Shown: in pieces, positions 1 through 6,117 of the stretch
How the letters are laid out: every line of letters begins with the position of its first letter
Position numbering within the stretch: position 1 is the first letter of the stretch
Assembly: GCA_021323355.1 (NCBI GenBank)
Contig: JAJONK010000153.1
Span: 1 to 9,823, forward strand
Length of the DNA: 9,823 nt
Source of the DNA: Deltaproteobacteria bacterium
Lineage (GTDB): Bacteria > Desulfobacterota > Binatia > UBA9968
Direction of reading: 5' to 3'
The notes under the pieces: generated by a model
What the model was told of the DNA's origin: nothing
The model's input: the letters and a program-made list of their open reading frames with translations, nothing else
Databases searched by the model: none
Program-made: the position numbers and the translations under genes

Positions 1-833
1 TACCAGGCCACCCGCCGTGATAACGCTGCAAGGCTGCTGCCGTAAGCCATCATGCCACCGATCTCTGCATGCTCCGGCCACTCATAAATTGCCGGAACAC
101 GGTACTTCGCGGCGAGTTCGATGATGCGATCGCGCCCTGCGTTGAGGATCGGGCTTGCAAGCACGAACATGGCGCCGGCTTTCTCCTGCACGATGAACCG
201 GAAGGCTTTCTCGTAGTCGCCGTCCTGCAGTTCAACTACGCGCACTTTCGCATTTAGCGTCGGCGCAACTTTCTGTGCCTCTTCAACCTGCAATCGCGAG
301 CTCGGCTCACCTGTCCCCAGAAGGGCGATGGTCTCGGCCTGCGGGACGGCCTCCTTAATCAATTCCAACCGCTTACCTGCAAGCACGTCTTCGGGCGCAA
401 CGACGACACCCGTTATGTTTCCGCCGGGTTTGGCAAGGCTGGTGATGAGTCCGTCTCTGACAGGATCCTTACCGAATCCCATGACGATGGGAATGGTTTT
501 GGTCGCATCGAGCGCAGGCTTGATGGCAGTCGGGCTGACGGCGACAATTACATCCATGCGCAAATCGACCAGTTCCTTCGCCAATTGTGGTAGACGATCG
601 ATTCTGCCGTTGGCGAAGCGGCGCTGTACTTCCAAGTTTCGGCCTTCGACATAGCCGGAATCCCGCAGCAGCTTGGGGACAAGATTTGCGGTGCCCGGGA
701 TGGAAGGCTCGAGGGTTCCAGCCGGGGAGAGAAAGCCGAGACGATAAACTCCACGCGCAGTTTGCGCCGAGGCGTGAGAGCCAAGCGCGGACAATGTCGC
801 GCACACCGCAATGGCAGCAATCAAAGCTTGCAT
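1..833 (-). CDS. ABC transporter substrate-binding protein (PF04392-type), 3' end beyond window
   Basis: This is an open frame from an ATG at 833-831 that is still open at base 1, giving about 277 residues; relatives in this window have 325-343, so roughly 50 C-terminal residues lie outside. The N-terminus is a signal peptide (MQALIAAIAVCATLSALGSH, then ASAQ), implying export. The body has the family signatures RLGFLSP, a GYVEGRNLEV block, DRLPQLAKELVDLRMDVIVA, TIPIVMGFGKDPV, LAKPGGNITG, GKRLELIKEAVPQ and YRVPAIYE..GGMMAYG. The family captures small organic solutes or amino acids in the periplasm for an ABC importer; the ligand here cannot be read from sequence. The ATG lies only 27 bases after the stop of the degraded copy at 861-1358, so the two were probably once co-transcribed. 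No strong ribosome site precedes the start. No permease or ATPase gene is in view. Confidence 0.9.
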   Translation of the reverse strand, partial: MQALIAAIAVCATLSALGSHASAQTARGVYRLGFLSPAGTLEPSIPGTANLVPKLLRDSGYVEGRNLEVQRRFANGRIDRLPQLAKELVDLRMDVIVAVSPTAIKPALDATKTIPIVMGFGKDPVRDGLITSLAKPGGNITGVVVAPEDVLAGKRLELIKEAVPQAETIALLGTGEPSSRLQVEEAQKVAPTLNAKVRVVELQDGDYEKAFRFIVQEKAGAMFVLASPILNAGRDRIIELAAKYRVPAIYEWPEHAEIGGMMAYGSSLAALSRRVAW

Positions 834-860
834 ATTGTTGCCCGTTGTCTCACGTCACAG

Positions 861-1358
861 TTATCGAATTACGCGATCCGCTCTTGCCAGTACGTTTGGC
901 GGAATCGTCAGTCCGATCTGCTTCGCGGCTTTGAGATTGATCATCAATTCGAATTTGGTCGGCTGCTCGATAGGAAGATCGGCGGGCTTTGCGCCCTTGA
1001 GGATTTTGTCGATCAGTGCGGCTGCGCGCCTGAAGCGCTCAGTCTGATCCAGTCCGTACGACATTAAACCACCTAGAACCACAAACTCCCTGCGAAAATA
1101 GATTGCCGCGAGCCGATGTCTCGCCGCCAAATCGACGATAATTTTGCTGAATAGAAGCCGCTAATGCATTTGACAGTACCGCCAACCCGGTGCCGCGCGT
1201 CTTGAATGTTTGATCGCATACCCGTTCATACTGATCGGCGCTGCGGAGGCGGACTCACACCTGCCATGAAGCCTATGCCGAAAACCTTCGCCGATTGTTG
1301 TGCGGGTGCCACTCCTGCCCAGCCGACAAGCAAAGGCAACAATTGTAATACACCCCAT
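861..1358 (-). pseudogene. Degraded ABC substrate-binding protein (three frames, central deletion)
   Basis: Remnants of the same family lie in order but in three reading frames. From about 1357 a signal-peptide-like stretch reads LLPLLVGWAGVAPAQQSAKV then FGIGFMAGVSPPP. From 1239, in a second frame, comes ADQYERVCDQTFKTRGTGLA then VLSNALAASIQQ, which matches SADHYE...SNALVVGGSAL of the intact copy at 1479-2456. From about 1145, in a third frame, comes KIIVDLAARHRLAAIYFRRE through to TIPPNVLARADRVIR and a TAA at 863-861. Between the first two pieces about 155 residues, most of the N-lobe, are missing. The last piece is open for about 100 codons, so an automatic caller may report it as a gene, but it begins in the middle of a domain and has no signal peptide. 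A 17-base word (979-995) is identical to 1597-1613 in the neighbouring copy, supporting origin by duplication. Confidence 0.88.
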
Positions 1359-1450
1359 CGATTTTATTTTTGGATTTGCTGCTCTTTGAACCGCTGCAAG
1401 ACACTTCGAAGAAAGTGTGCGTGTATAGGCATTCTATTGCTCACGTTCAA

Positions 1451-1480
1451 TTCAAAATCTAAACTCCGCAATCGAAAATC
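1451..1480. repeat. A-rich intergenic repeat-like segment (AATCGAAAATC type)
   Basis: The segment just past the stop of the next gene carries CAAAATCTAAA and AATCGAAAATC. The word AATCGAAAATC recurs on the minus strand at 3941-3960, and looser GAAATCCGAAA words fill 2811-2948. These look like degenerate members of one AT-rich intergenic repeat family scattered among the binding-protein genes. A single short copy is weak evidence alone. Confidence 0.35.
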
Positions 1481-2456
1481 ATTTGATAACCTTGGTGGCT
1501 CGGGCGAGGACGTTCGGCGGAATAGTTAATCCGATCTGCTTCGCCGCTTTTGAATTGATCACGAGCTCAAACTTCGTCGGCTGCTCTACCGGCAGTTCGG
1601 CGGGCTTTGCGCCTTTCAGGATTCTGCCGATCATTGCCGCTGCACGTTCGTAGGGCTCCACTCGGTTGGCGCCGTACGAGATGAGGCCGCCGTTGGCGAT
1701 GTAATCTCCCCGAGGATAGATCGCCGGCAACCGATTTCTTGTCGCCAGGTTTACTATCTGTCTTTGGTTAGCATTGTCCAACGCACTCCCCCCCACAACC
1801 AGAGCGTTGCTACCCGCCTGAATTGCCGCTTTGAACGCGGTCTCATAGTGATCGGCGCTGCTGACCTCCATTGAATGAAGCTGCAGCCCCAGCTTTTCTG
1901 CCGGTTGTTGGCTTTCTTCCCATTGTTGTGCGGAGCCCATTCGGCTCCACAACACTGCAACTCGGGAGAGATTGAAAGCGGTTTCCTTGAGTAGCTCCAG
2001 TCGTTTGCCAACGATAACCGAAGAAATAGTGCTGAACCCGGTGATGTTTCCACCGGGCCGCGCCAGACTATCCACCAGTCCCGCCAGTACAGGATCAGCC
2101 GCGCTGACAAAAACAATGGGGATCGTGCGGGTCGCATTCTTGAGCGCTCGAGCAGCAGGCGTCGAATATGCGATGAGCACATCGAGTTTAAGGGCGACCA
2201 AGTCATTGGCCAAAGCCGGGAGACTGTCGACCTTGCCCTCAGTGGATCGGTACTCGAAAGCTATGTTCTTTCCCTCGATATAGCCAAGTTCATTCAGCTC
2301 TCGGCGAATCCTATCAGAGCCGCCGCCAGGAGCGGAAGCGGAACGAGTGCTGAGCCAGCCGACCGTAGCGAGTTTTACTTGCTGCTGTGCTTCTGTTGGA
2401 CCGGCATGCCCCAGGAGCGATGAAACAACAGCGATTACGGCAAGAATCCGGATCAC
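1479..2456 (-). CDS. ABC transporter substrate-binding protein (PF04392-type), intact
   Basis: This is a complete 325-residue periplasmic binding protein. The frame opens with GTG at 2456-2454, which gives a good signal peptide (MIRILAVIAVVSSLLGHAG, PTEAQQ) with likely cleavage after TEA; a weak AGG-containing ribosome site lies upstream. Family blocks in order: TVGWLS near residue 32, ELGYIEGKNIAFEYR near 53-67, LPALANDLVALKLDVLIAYS, TIPIVFVSAADPVLAGLV, LARPGGNITGFSTISS, GKRLELLKETA, RVAVLWS, AIYPRGDYIANGGLISYGAN near 245, and the C-terminal KGAKPAELPVEQPTKFELVI ending TIPPNVLARATKVIK. Proteins of this kind deliver solutes to ABC importers; the ligand is unknown. The gene stands alone, with degraded relatives on both sides and no transporter partners, so it must use a permease encoded elsewhere or act in sensing. 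Family assignment is sure; substrate is not inferable. Confidence 0.95.
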   Translation of the reverse strand: MIRILAVIAVVSSLLGHAGPTEAQQQVKLATVGWLSTRSASAPGGGSDRIRRELNELGYIEGKNIAFEYRSTEGKVDSLPALANDLVALKLDVLIAYSTPAARALKNATRTIPIVFVSAADPVLAGLVDSLARPGGNITGFSTISSVIVGKRLELLKETAFNLSRVAVLWSRMGSAQQWEESQQPAEKLGLQLHSMEVSSADHYETAFKAAIQAGSNALVVGGSALDNANQRQIVNLATRNRLPAIYPRGDYIANGGLISYGANRVEPYERAAAMIGRILKGAKPAELPVEQPTKFELVINSKAAKQIGLTIPPNVLARATKVIK

Positions 2457-2756
2457 GGCACGCCTATTTCTTGTAGAAGCGCCGACTTTGGAACGTCTGC
2501 CCGCTGCTACGCTTCCGCCATGCCCGCATGGCTCGCGAGCGAAAGGAGACTGCGAAACTTCACACCCGGTCTCAGATCGTCGATACTTTGACTTGGCTAT
2601 TCCCGATTGCGGCGCAAGCGGAGCGCAACCATATTCTATTTTCCGCTTTTTGTCTTATTAATCTCTGAAGCAAAGCTCGCTGGTAAAGCAGCCGATCGGT
2701 GATGAAAACCTGCCCGGGCTCTTGACGTTGCTCACATTAAACTCAACGGATCCGAC
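2457..2756. other. Non-coding gap upstream of the intact binding-protein gene
   Basis: No credible gene was seen in these 300 bases. A perfect 6-bp hairpin, GCCATG-cccg-CATGGC, lies at 2517-2532. AT-rich sequence around 2633-2660 could hold a minus-strand promoter, with a TAGAAT-like -10 on that strand, but no convincing -35 was found. Given the C-terminal scar just to the right, part of this stretch may be non-recognisable debris of a former neighbour. Confidence 0.4.
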
Positions 2757-2801
2757 TTATCTGATCACCTTGTCGGCCCGTGCCAGCACGTTGGGGGGAA
2801 T
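2757..2801 (-). pseudogene. C-terminal scar of another ABC substrate-binding protein
   Basis: On the minus strand bases 2801-2760 encode IPPNVLARADKVIR followed by TAA at 2759-2757. This is the exact C-terminal motif of the intact family members (TIPPNVLARADRVIR). Immediately upstream of the I codon the similarity stops: the expected LGLT is replaced by unrelated sequence, and ten bases further on an AT-rich inverted-repeat element begins. It is therefore the last 15 codons of a lost fifth copy. It is too short to be a gene. The match over 14 residues, in place and strand with the other copies, makes chance unlikely. Confidence 0.8.
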
Positions 2802-2810
2802 CCATCTAAA

Positions 2811-2948
2811 GAAAATCCGAAATCCGAATATCGAAATCCGAAACAAACGCACGCGAAAGCGGAATTTGAGTTCCCGAGCACCGTTTAGAGTTTTCCCCCT
2901 TTGTCGTTTCGATTTGTTTCGAGCTTCGGATTTCTAATTTCGGGTTTC
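2811..2948. repeat. Imperfect inverted-repeat intergenic element
   Basis: The left arm at 2811-2847 is built of GAAATCCGAAA-like units and ends CGAAACAAA. The right arm at 2913-2948, when reverse-complemented, begins GAAACCCGAAATTAG and also ends CGAAACAAA. Aligned by hand the arms agree at about 27 of 36 positions with one gap, leaving an interior of about 65 bases with no open frame. The element fills the space between the stop of the binding-protein gene at 2956 and the C-terminal scar at 2757-2801. It resembles a small non-autonomous palindromic intergenic repeat or MITE-like unit; no target-site duplication could be established. Confidence 0.6.
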
Positions 2949-2955
2949 AAACAGA

Positions 2956-3987
2956 TCATCGTATGACTCGATCTGCTCTAGCCAGGACATTGGGTGGAAT
3001 GGTCAATCCCAGCTGCTTAGCGCTCTTTAGGTTGATCACGAATTCGAAATTTGTCGGTTGTTCCACTGGCAGGTCCGACGGCTTTGCCCCTTTCACAATC
3101 TTATCTATATAGACGGCCACCCGCCGGTACACGGCTACTATATTAGTCCCGTAGCTCATGAGACCGCCGGCTTCGACAAACTCCTTGAATTCGAAGATCG
3201 CCGGAACACGGCTTTTGGTTGACAGCTCGGCGCTTCGTTCTCGGTGCGCATTGAGCATCGCATCCGGCAGCATGAGCAGCGCCGAGACGTTCTTTTCAGA
3301 GAGCTTTGAAAACACGGCCTCCACCTCATTCAGATTACGCGCCTCCAGAACCTGAACCTGCAGGCCTAGCTCCTTGGCTGCCGCTTGAGTATCGTTCACT
3401 TGAATCGCGTGATTTGGATTGGCGGGATTTCCCAGAATCCCGACGCGGCGAATTTTTGGGAAGGTTTCTTTCAACAGCTCAAGACGTTTGATGCCGAGCT
3501 CGGTGGTCAGCAAATTCAGTCCGGTGAGATTACCGCCTGGCCGCGCCAGGCTGGAAATCAGCCCGACTCTGACGAGATCGCCGCCGGCGGTGAAAACAAC
3601 CGGGATGCTCGTCGTCGTCGCTTTTGCCGCTAGCGCGGTGAGAGTCCCTCCGGTTGAAACGATGAGATCGACTTTTTGTCCTACCAACTCCGCGGCTAAC
3701 TCCGGCAGGCGTTCGGTATTGCCCTCGGCCCATCGTGCTTTGATTATGACGTTATGCCCATCGATATAGCCGAGATCGCCGAGGCCCTGCTGAAATGCGC
3801 TATACAAATGCGCATAGGCGCCGGGGTCCATCGAGGATAAAAATCCGATCCGCCAGAGTTTTTTTGGCTGCTGCGCCTCGGCCATGCCCACATACCCCAG
3901 GAGCAAAATGAGCATAAGCAACCCCGCCCATTTTAGCTTTCCGATTTTAGATTTTCGATTAGCGGATCGAAGATCTTGCATTTTCAT
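2956..3987 (-). CDS. ABC transporter substrate-binding protein (PF04392-type), intact
   Basis: This is a complete family member of 343 residues from the ATG at 3987-3985. A second ATG two codons on is equally possible, and the frame is open up to a TTG at 4026, but that adds a non-signal-like extension. The N-terminus has a long basic region (NRKSKIGKLK), a hydrophobic core (WAGLLMLILLLGYVG) and a cleavage-like MAEAQQ, so it is an exported protein. Blocks follow in family order: LWRIGFLSS, GLGDLGYIDGHNVIIKARWA, RLPELAAELVGQKVDLIVST, TTSIPVVFTAGGDLVRVGLI, LARPGGNLTGLNLLT, GIKRLELLKETFPK, RVGILGNPANPNH, RVPAIFEFKEFVEAGGLMSY, and finally LGLTIPPNVLARADRVIR. A solute-capturing role is known for the family; the ligand here is unknown. 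The basic n-region is encoded by sequence matching the local intergenic repeat. It is divergent from the AI-2E gene. Confidence 0.93.
   Translation of the reverse strand: MKMQDLRSANRKSKIGKLKWAGLLMLILLLGYVGMAEAQQPKKLWRIGFLSSMDPGAYAHLYSAFQQGLGDLGYIDGHNVIIKARWAEGNTERLPELAAELVGQKVDLIVSTGGTLTALAAKATTTSIPVVFTAGGDLVRVGLISSLARPGGNLTGLNLLTTELGIKRLELLKETFPKIRRVGILGNPANPNHAIQVNDTQAAAKELGLQVQVLEARNLNEVEAVFSKLSEKNVSALLMLPDAMLNAHRERSAELSTKSRVPAIFEFKEFVEAGGLMSYGTNIVAVYRRVAVYIDKIVKGAKPSDLPVEQPTNFEFVINLKSAKQLGLTIPPNVLARADRVIR
3941..3960 (-). repeat. Repeat-like segment inside the signal-peptide coding region
   Basis: On the minus strand this reads AATCGAAAATCTAAAATCGG and encodes the basic NRKSKIG stretch of the binding protein at 2956-3987. 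The same AATCGAAAATC word occurs in non-coding DNA at 1470-1480, and related GAAATCC words make up the element at 2811-2948. The coding sequence therefore appears to have absorbed a piece of the intergenic repeat at its 5' end. Confidence 0.4.
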
Positions 3988-4144
3988 GGACGGTCGGTGG
4001 CCGATGTATTGTCTTCCTTTCACCAAAACTTTTTAGCGCAAGGGTTGTACCAGCCGGTCGATGATGCAGGTTAAGCCTAAATTGCTGAATCACTTCAAAA
4101 GAATGGTGCGCTGGGCCGGCTTGGCGGTCACAAAGAGTAGTCGT

Positions 4145-4182
4145 TTTGCTACGCCACGGTAGCAAAGTTGCTCGCTGGCAAC
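4145..4182. other. Two abutting perfect hairpins in the divergent intergenic region
   Basis: The first hairpin is TTTGCTAC (4145-4152), loop GCCACG, then GTAGCAAA (4159-4166): eight perfect pairs. It is followed with no gap by GTTGC (4167-4171), loop TCGCTG, GCAAC (4178-4182): five perfect pairs. Both loops are six bases. They sit between the divergent binding-protein and AI-2E genes, about 87 bases before the AI-2E start. They could be 5' leader structure, a terminator-like barrier or paired protein sites; no T-run follows on either strand, which argues against a simple terminator. Confidence 0.5.
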
Positions 4183-4234
4183 TGCCTTAACAACCCGCAA
4201 CATAGCTTGCAGGCAACGAACCTTGTGCGTAGAG

Positions 4235-4246
4235 TTGGCTAGCCAA
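4235..4246. promoter_or_regulatory. Perfect 12-bp palindrome, possible operator
   Basis: TTGGCTAGCCAA is a perfect palindrome ending 22 bases before the GTG start of the AI-2E-family gene and just ahead of its ribosome site (GAGGGGG at 4256-4262). Position and symmetry fit a dimeric repressor site or a start-proximal RNA hairpin. No regulator gene is adjacent, so function is inferred only. Confidence 0.35.
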
Positions 4247-4268
4247 TTTACCGGCGAGGGGGTTTGCG

Positions 4269-5384
4269 GTGAATCGTCAATGGTTGGGCACGGCGTTTTT
4301 CTTCGCGCTGCTTCTGCTCATTCTATATTTCGCTTTTCTGATTCTTACGCCTTTTTTAAAGGCGATTGCCTGGGCCGTGATACTGGCGATCCTGGTCTAT
4401 CCCGTCTATGCCTGGCTGCTCAAATTGTTGCGCTGGCGGGCCACGCCGGCCGCCCTGATTGTGATCGTTGCGATCACGCTGCTCGTCATCATTCCGGGAA
4501 TCGAGCTCGGCTGGTTTTTGACCGACGAGGCGATCACACTGGTGCAGACGGTGCGTTCTCTGATGACCGATGACGGTCTCGCCCGGTGGGCAGAGACGCC
4601 ATGGGTGCAGAGCATCCTCATTTGGTGGGATGTGATCTCGTTTCGCCTGATCGACTTCAAAATCAATTGGAAAGAGATCTTGGCCCAAGGCGCGCAGGTA
4701 TCTTCGGGTTTCATCGTTTCCCAGGTAAAAGGCGTCGCCCAGAACATCTTGCTGGTGATTGCCAATTTCATCATTGCGCTGTTCACACTTTTTTTCTTGC
4801 TCCGTGATGGCAAAGATTTCTTCCGCCGTATCCAGCGGCTATTGCCGATGGACCGTGAGCATCAAGAGCGGTTGTTCAAAAACATCGTCGACGCGGTTCT
4901 TGCGGTAGTCCATGGCTCGTTTGTCGTTGCCGTCATCCAGGGACTACTAGCGGGATTGGCTTATTGGGTGGCGGGTGTTCCTTTTGCCGCATTATGGGGA
5001 GTAGTCACGGCCTTTTTTGCGCTGCTGCCGGTTGGCGGCTCGACCTTGGTTTCGATTCCGGTCTGTCTTTATCTTCTTTTTCAGGGCGAAATGCTGCGGG
5101 GTTTTTTACTCATGGGCTGGTGTCTGGGGGTTGTTGGAACCGTCGACAATGTCTTAAAGCCACTGCTAATCGGCAATCGCCTGGGTCTTCCAGTTTTGCT
5201 TCTTTTCTTTGGCATATTGGGCGGCATTGCGCTGTTCGGCGCGCTGGGAATTGTCTTAGGCCCGGTTGTGTTTGCTCTGCTACGAGCTTTGCTGGATCTT
5301 TACTCCGAAGAATATGTAGAAGGGGAGAGACAGCGGTTGACCTACCCTGCATCTTTGGCTGACGAGCAACGATCAAAGGAATAG
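4269..5384 (+). CDS. AI-2E family transporter (PerM/UPF0118-type membrane protein)
   Basis: This is a 371-residue polytopic inner-membrane protein. The GTG start at 4269 is chosen because GAGGGGG sits six bases upstream. Family layout is visible: two hydrophobic helices at about 8-50, a third at about 60-83 with IIPGIEL, an amphipathic region with TWVQ/FKINWKEIL-like segments around 100-145, a helix ending FFLLRDGKDF at about 170-184, then RIQRLLPMDREHQERLF. Four or five further helices follow, with YWVAGVPFAALWGV, ALLPVGGSTLV and the hallmark KPLLIGNRLGLPVLLLFFGI then LGGIALFGALGIVLGPVV near 297-335. Members act as exporters, with roles proposed in autoinducer-2 release or Na+/H+ exchange; the substrate here is not known. 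It stands alone with its own leader; the next gene starts 214 bases downstream, so it is probably a separate transcript. Confidence 0.93.
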   Translation: MNRQWLGTAFFFALLLLILYFAFLILTPFLKAIAWAVILAILVYPVYAWLLKLLRWRATPAALIVIVAITLLVIIPGIELGWFLTDEAITLVQTVRSLMTDDGLARWAETPWVQSILIWWDVISFRLIDFKINWKEILAQGAQVSSGFIVSQVKGVAQNILLVIANFIIALFTLFFLLRDGKDFFRRIQRLLPMDREHQERLFKNIVDAVLAVVHGSFVVAVIQGLLAGLAYWVAGVPFAALWGVVTAFFALLPVGGSTLVSIPVCLYLLFQGEMLRGFLLMGWCLGVVGTVDNVLKPLLIGNRLGLPVLLLFFGILGGIALFGALGIVLGPVVFALLRALLDLYSEEYVEGERQRLTYPASLADEQRSKE

Positions 5385-5598
5385 CTCTGGAGTTGGTAAT
5401 CTAGCGGCAAAAGGCCGGGCGTCAGGTCCCGCCGTCATCAAGGCTTTGCGGTCCTATGTCGTCCCTCTCCGCCGTCGGCTCTAATCAAGTCGCGTGCGTT
5501 TGACTGAACAATTCCGTTGGCCTTGCGAGTAAGTTGCAATGACAGCTCAAATCCACGTATGTTGCAGGTCATCGCCAACTTTCATGAGGAAAAAATTT

Positions 5599-6090
5599 AT
5601 GACTGATGACATGCAAGTGAAAAGGGAAATCGTCTTGGAGGCGGATGCCGAGACCATTGAGCGGATGCGCAAAGAAGGTCATGCGCGGGGTTTTACCGTC
5701 TACTGCGACGAAGCCGAGCGGATCGGCGGCGACAACTCGGCGCCTCCGCCACTAGCGTACTTCGGGCTTGCAGTTGGATTCTGACTGCTTACCCAGATTT
5801 CCCGGTACGGGGAAATGCTCAAAACGCACATCGATAAAGCCCGGGTCCTGGTGACCGCGCGCTTTAAGAACGAAGGTTCGGTATTACGGGAAACAGTTCG
5901 CGCGGAGGGTTTGGGCGTTGAGACCCATTGCGAAATCACATCCACAGAGCCCGCCGAAAAAATCGCCAAAGTCCTGCGCAATGCTGAAGCGGGATGCTAC
6001 GTGATTCAAACGATTCGCAATCCGACAGAAGTAAAAAGCGAGTACACCCTAAACGGCGCGACTTTCGAGCCGAATTCCTATGCTAAATGA
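5599..6090 (+). CDS. OsmC-family protein, probable selenoprotein (in-frame UGA = Sec62)
   Basis: One reading frame runs from ATG 5599 (GAGG at 5586-5589, nine-base spacer) to TGA 6088-6090, interrupted only by TGA at 5782-5784: 163 residues if that codon is read as selenocysteine. Upstream of it is GGDNSAPPPLAYFGLAVGF and downstream, without frame change, LLTQISRYGEMLKTHIDKAR; together they form one OsmC-like fold. In OsmC/Ohr peroxidases the first catalytic cysteine lies at the start of this central helix (E. coli Cys59), and a second about 66 residues later. Here the UGA is codon 62 and Cys133 sits in EAGCYVIQTIRNP, 71 residues on. A SECIS-like hairpin follows at 5797-5816. Such proteins reduce organic hydroperoxides in the cytoplasm using thiol donors. 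It heads a group with a CMD-like gene 27 bases downstream. Alternative: a Cys-to-stop mutation in a fresh pseudogene. Standard callers would give two ORFs, 5599-5784 and 5815-6090. Confidence 0.8.
5797..5816 (+). promoter_or_regulatory. Candidate bacterial SECIS element downstream of UGA
   Basis: ATTTCCC (5797-5803) pairs perfectly with GGGAAAT (5810-5816), closing a six-base loop GGTACG. The stem starts 12 bases after the UGA and, with U of UGA as 1, the loop spans 23-28 with GGU at 23-25. Bacterial SECIS hairpins are read by SelB, need a G (often GGU) early in the apical loop and sit about this far from the UGA; in E. coli fdhF the key loop bases are G23 and U24. The stem is coding (residues 67-73, ISRYGEM). 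A bulged U as in fdhF is not evident, though U17 equivalents lie in the stem. Confidence 0.72.
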
Positions 6091-6117
6091 GCCCAATAAA
6101 ATATTAGGAGGTATGTC

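Noticed and set aside
1401..1418. Hairpin ACACTT...AAGTGT as terminator for the gene ending at 1479
   Set aside because: Only six pairs, about 60 bases downstream of the stop, and no T-run on the minus strand.
3988..4026. TTG start at 4026 for the binding protein
   Set aside because: It adds 13 non-signal-like residues before an ATG that already gives a full signal peptide.
4356..4813. Antisense open frames within the AI-2E gene
   Set aside because: These are shadow frames opposite a clear membrane-protein gene and show no recognisable family.
5500..5528. Promoter with TTGACT (5500-5505) for the OsmC-like gene
   Set aside because: The -35 looks good but the sequence 17 bases on (TTGCGA) is not a credible -10.
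5539..5598. Longer N-terminus of the OsmC-like gene from ATG 5539 or 5584
   Set aside because: The extra residues do not resemble the family and a ribosome site (GAGG, 5586-5589) fits ATG 5599.
5385..5598. tRNA-Sec or other RNA gene ahead of the UGA-containing gene
   Set aside because: No acceptor stem, T-loop or CCA-type pattern could be found by eye in this 214-base gap.
5815..6090. Independent small gene starting at ATG 5815
   Set aside because: It is in frame with the upstream OsmC-like N-terminus and lies inside a conserved helix; it lacks the first half of the fold, and its ATG lies in the SECIS-like stem. It is the second half of one gene.
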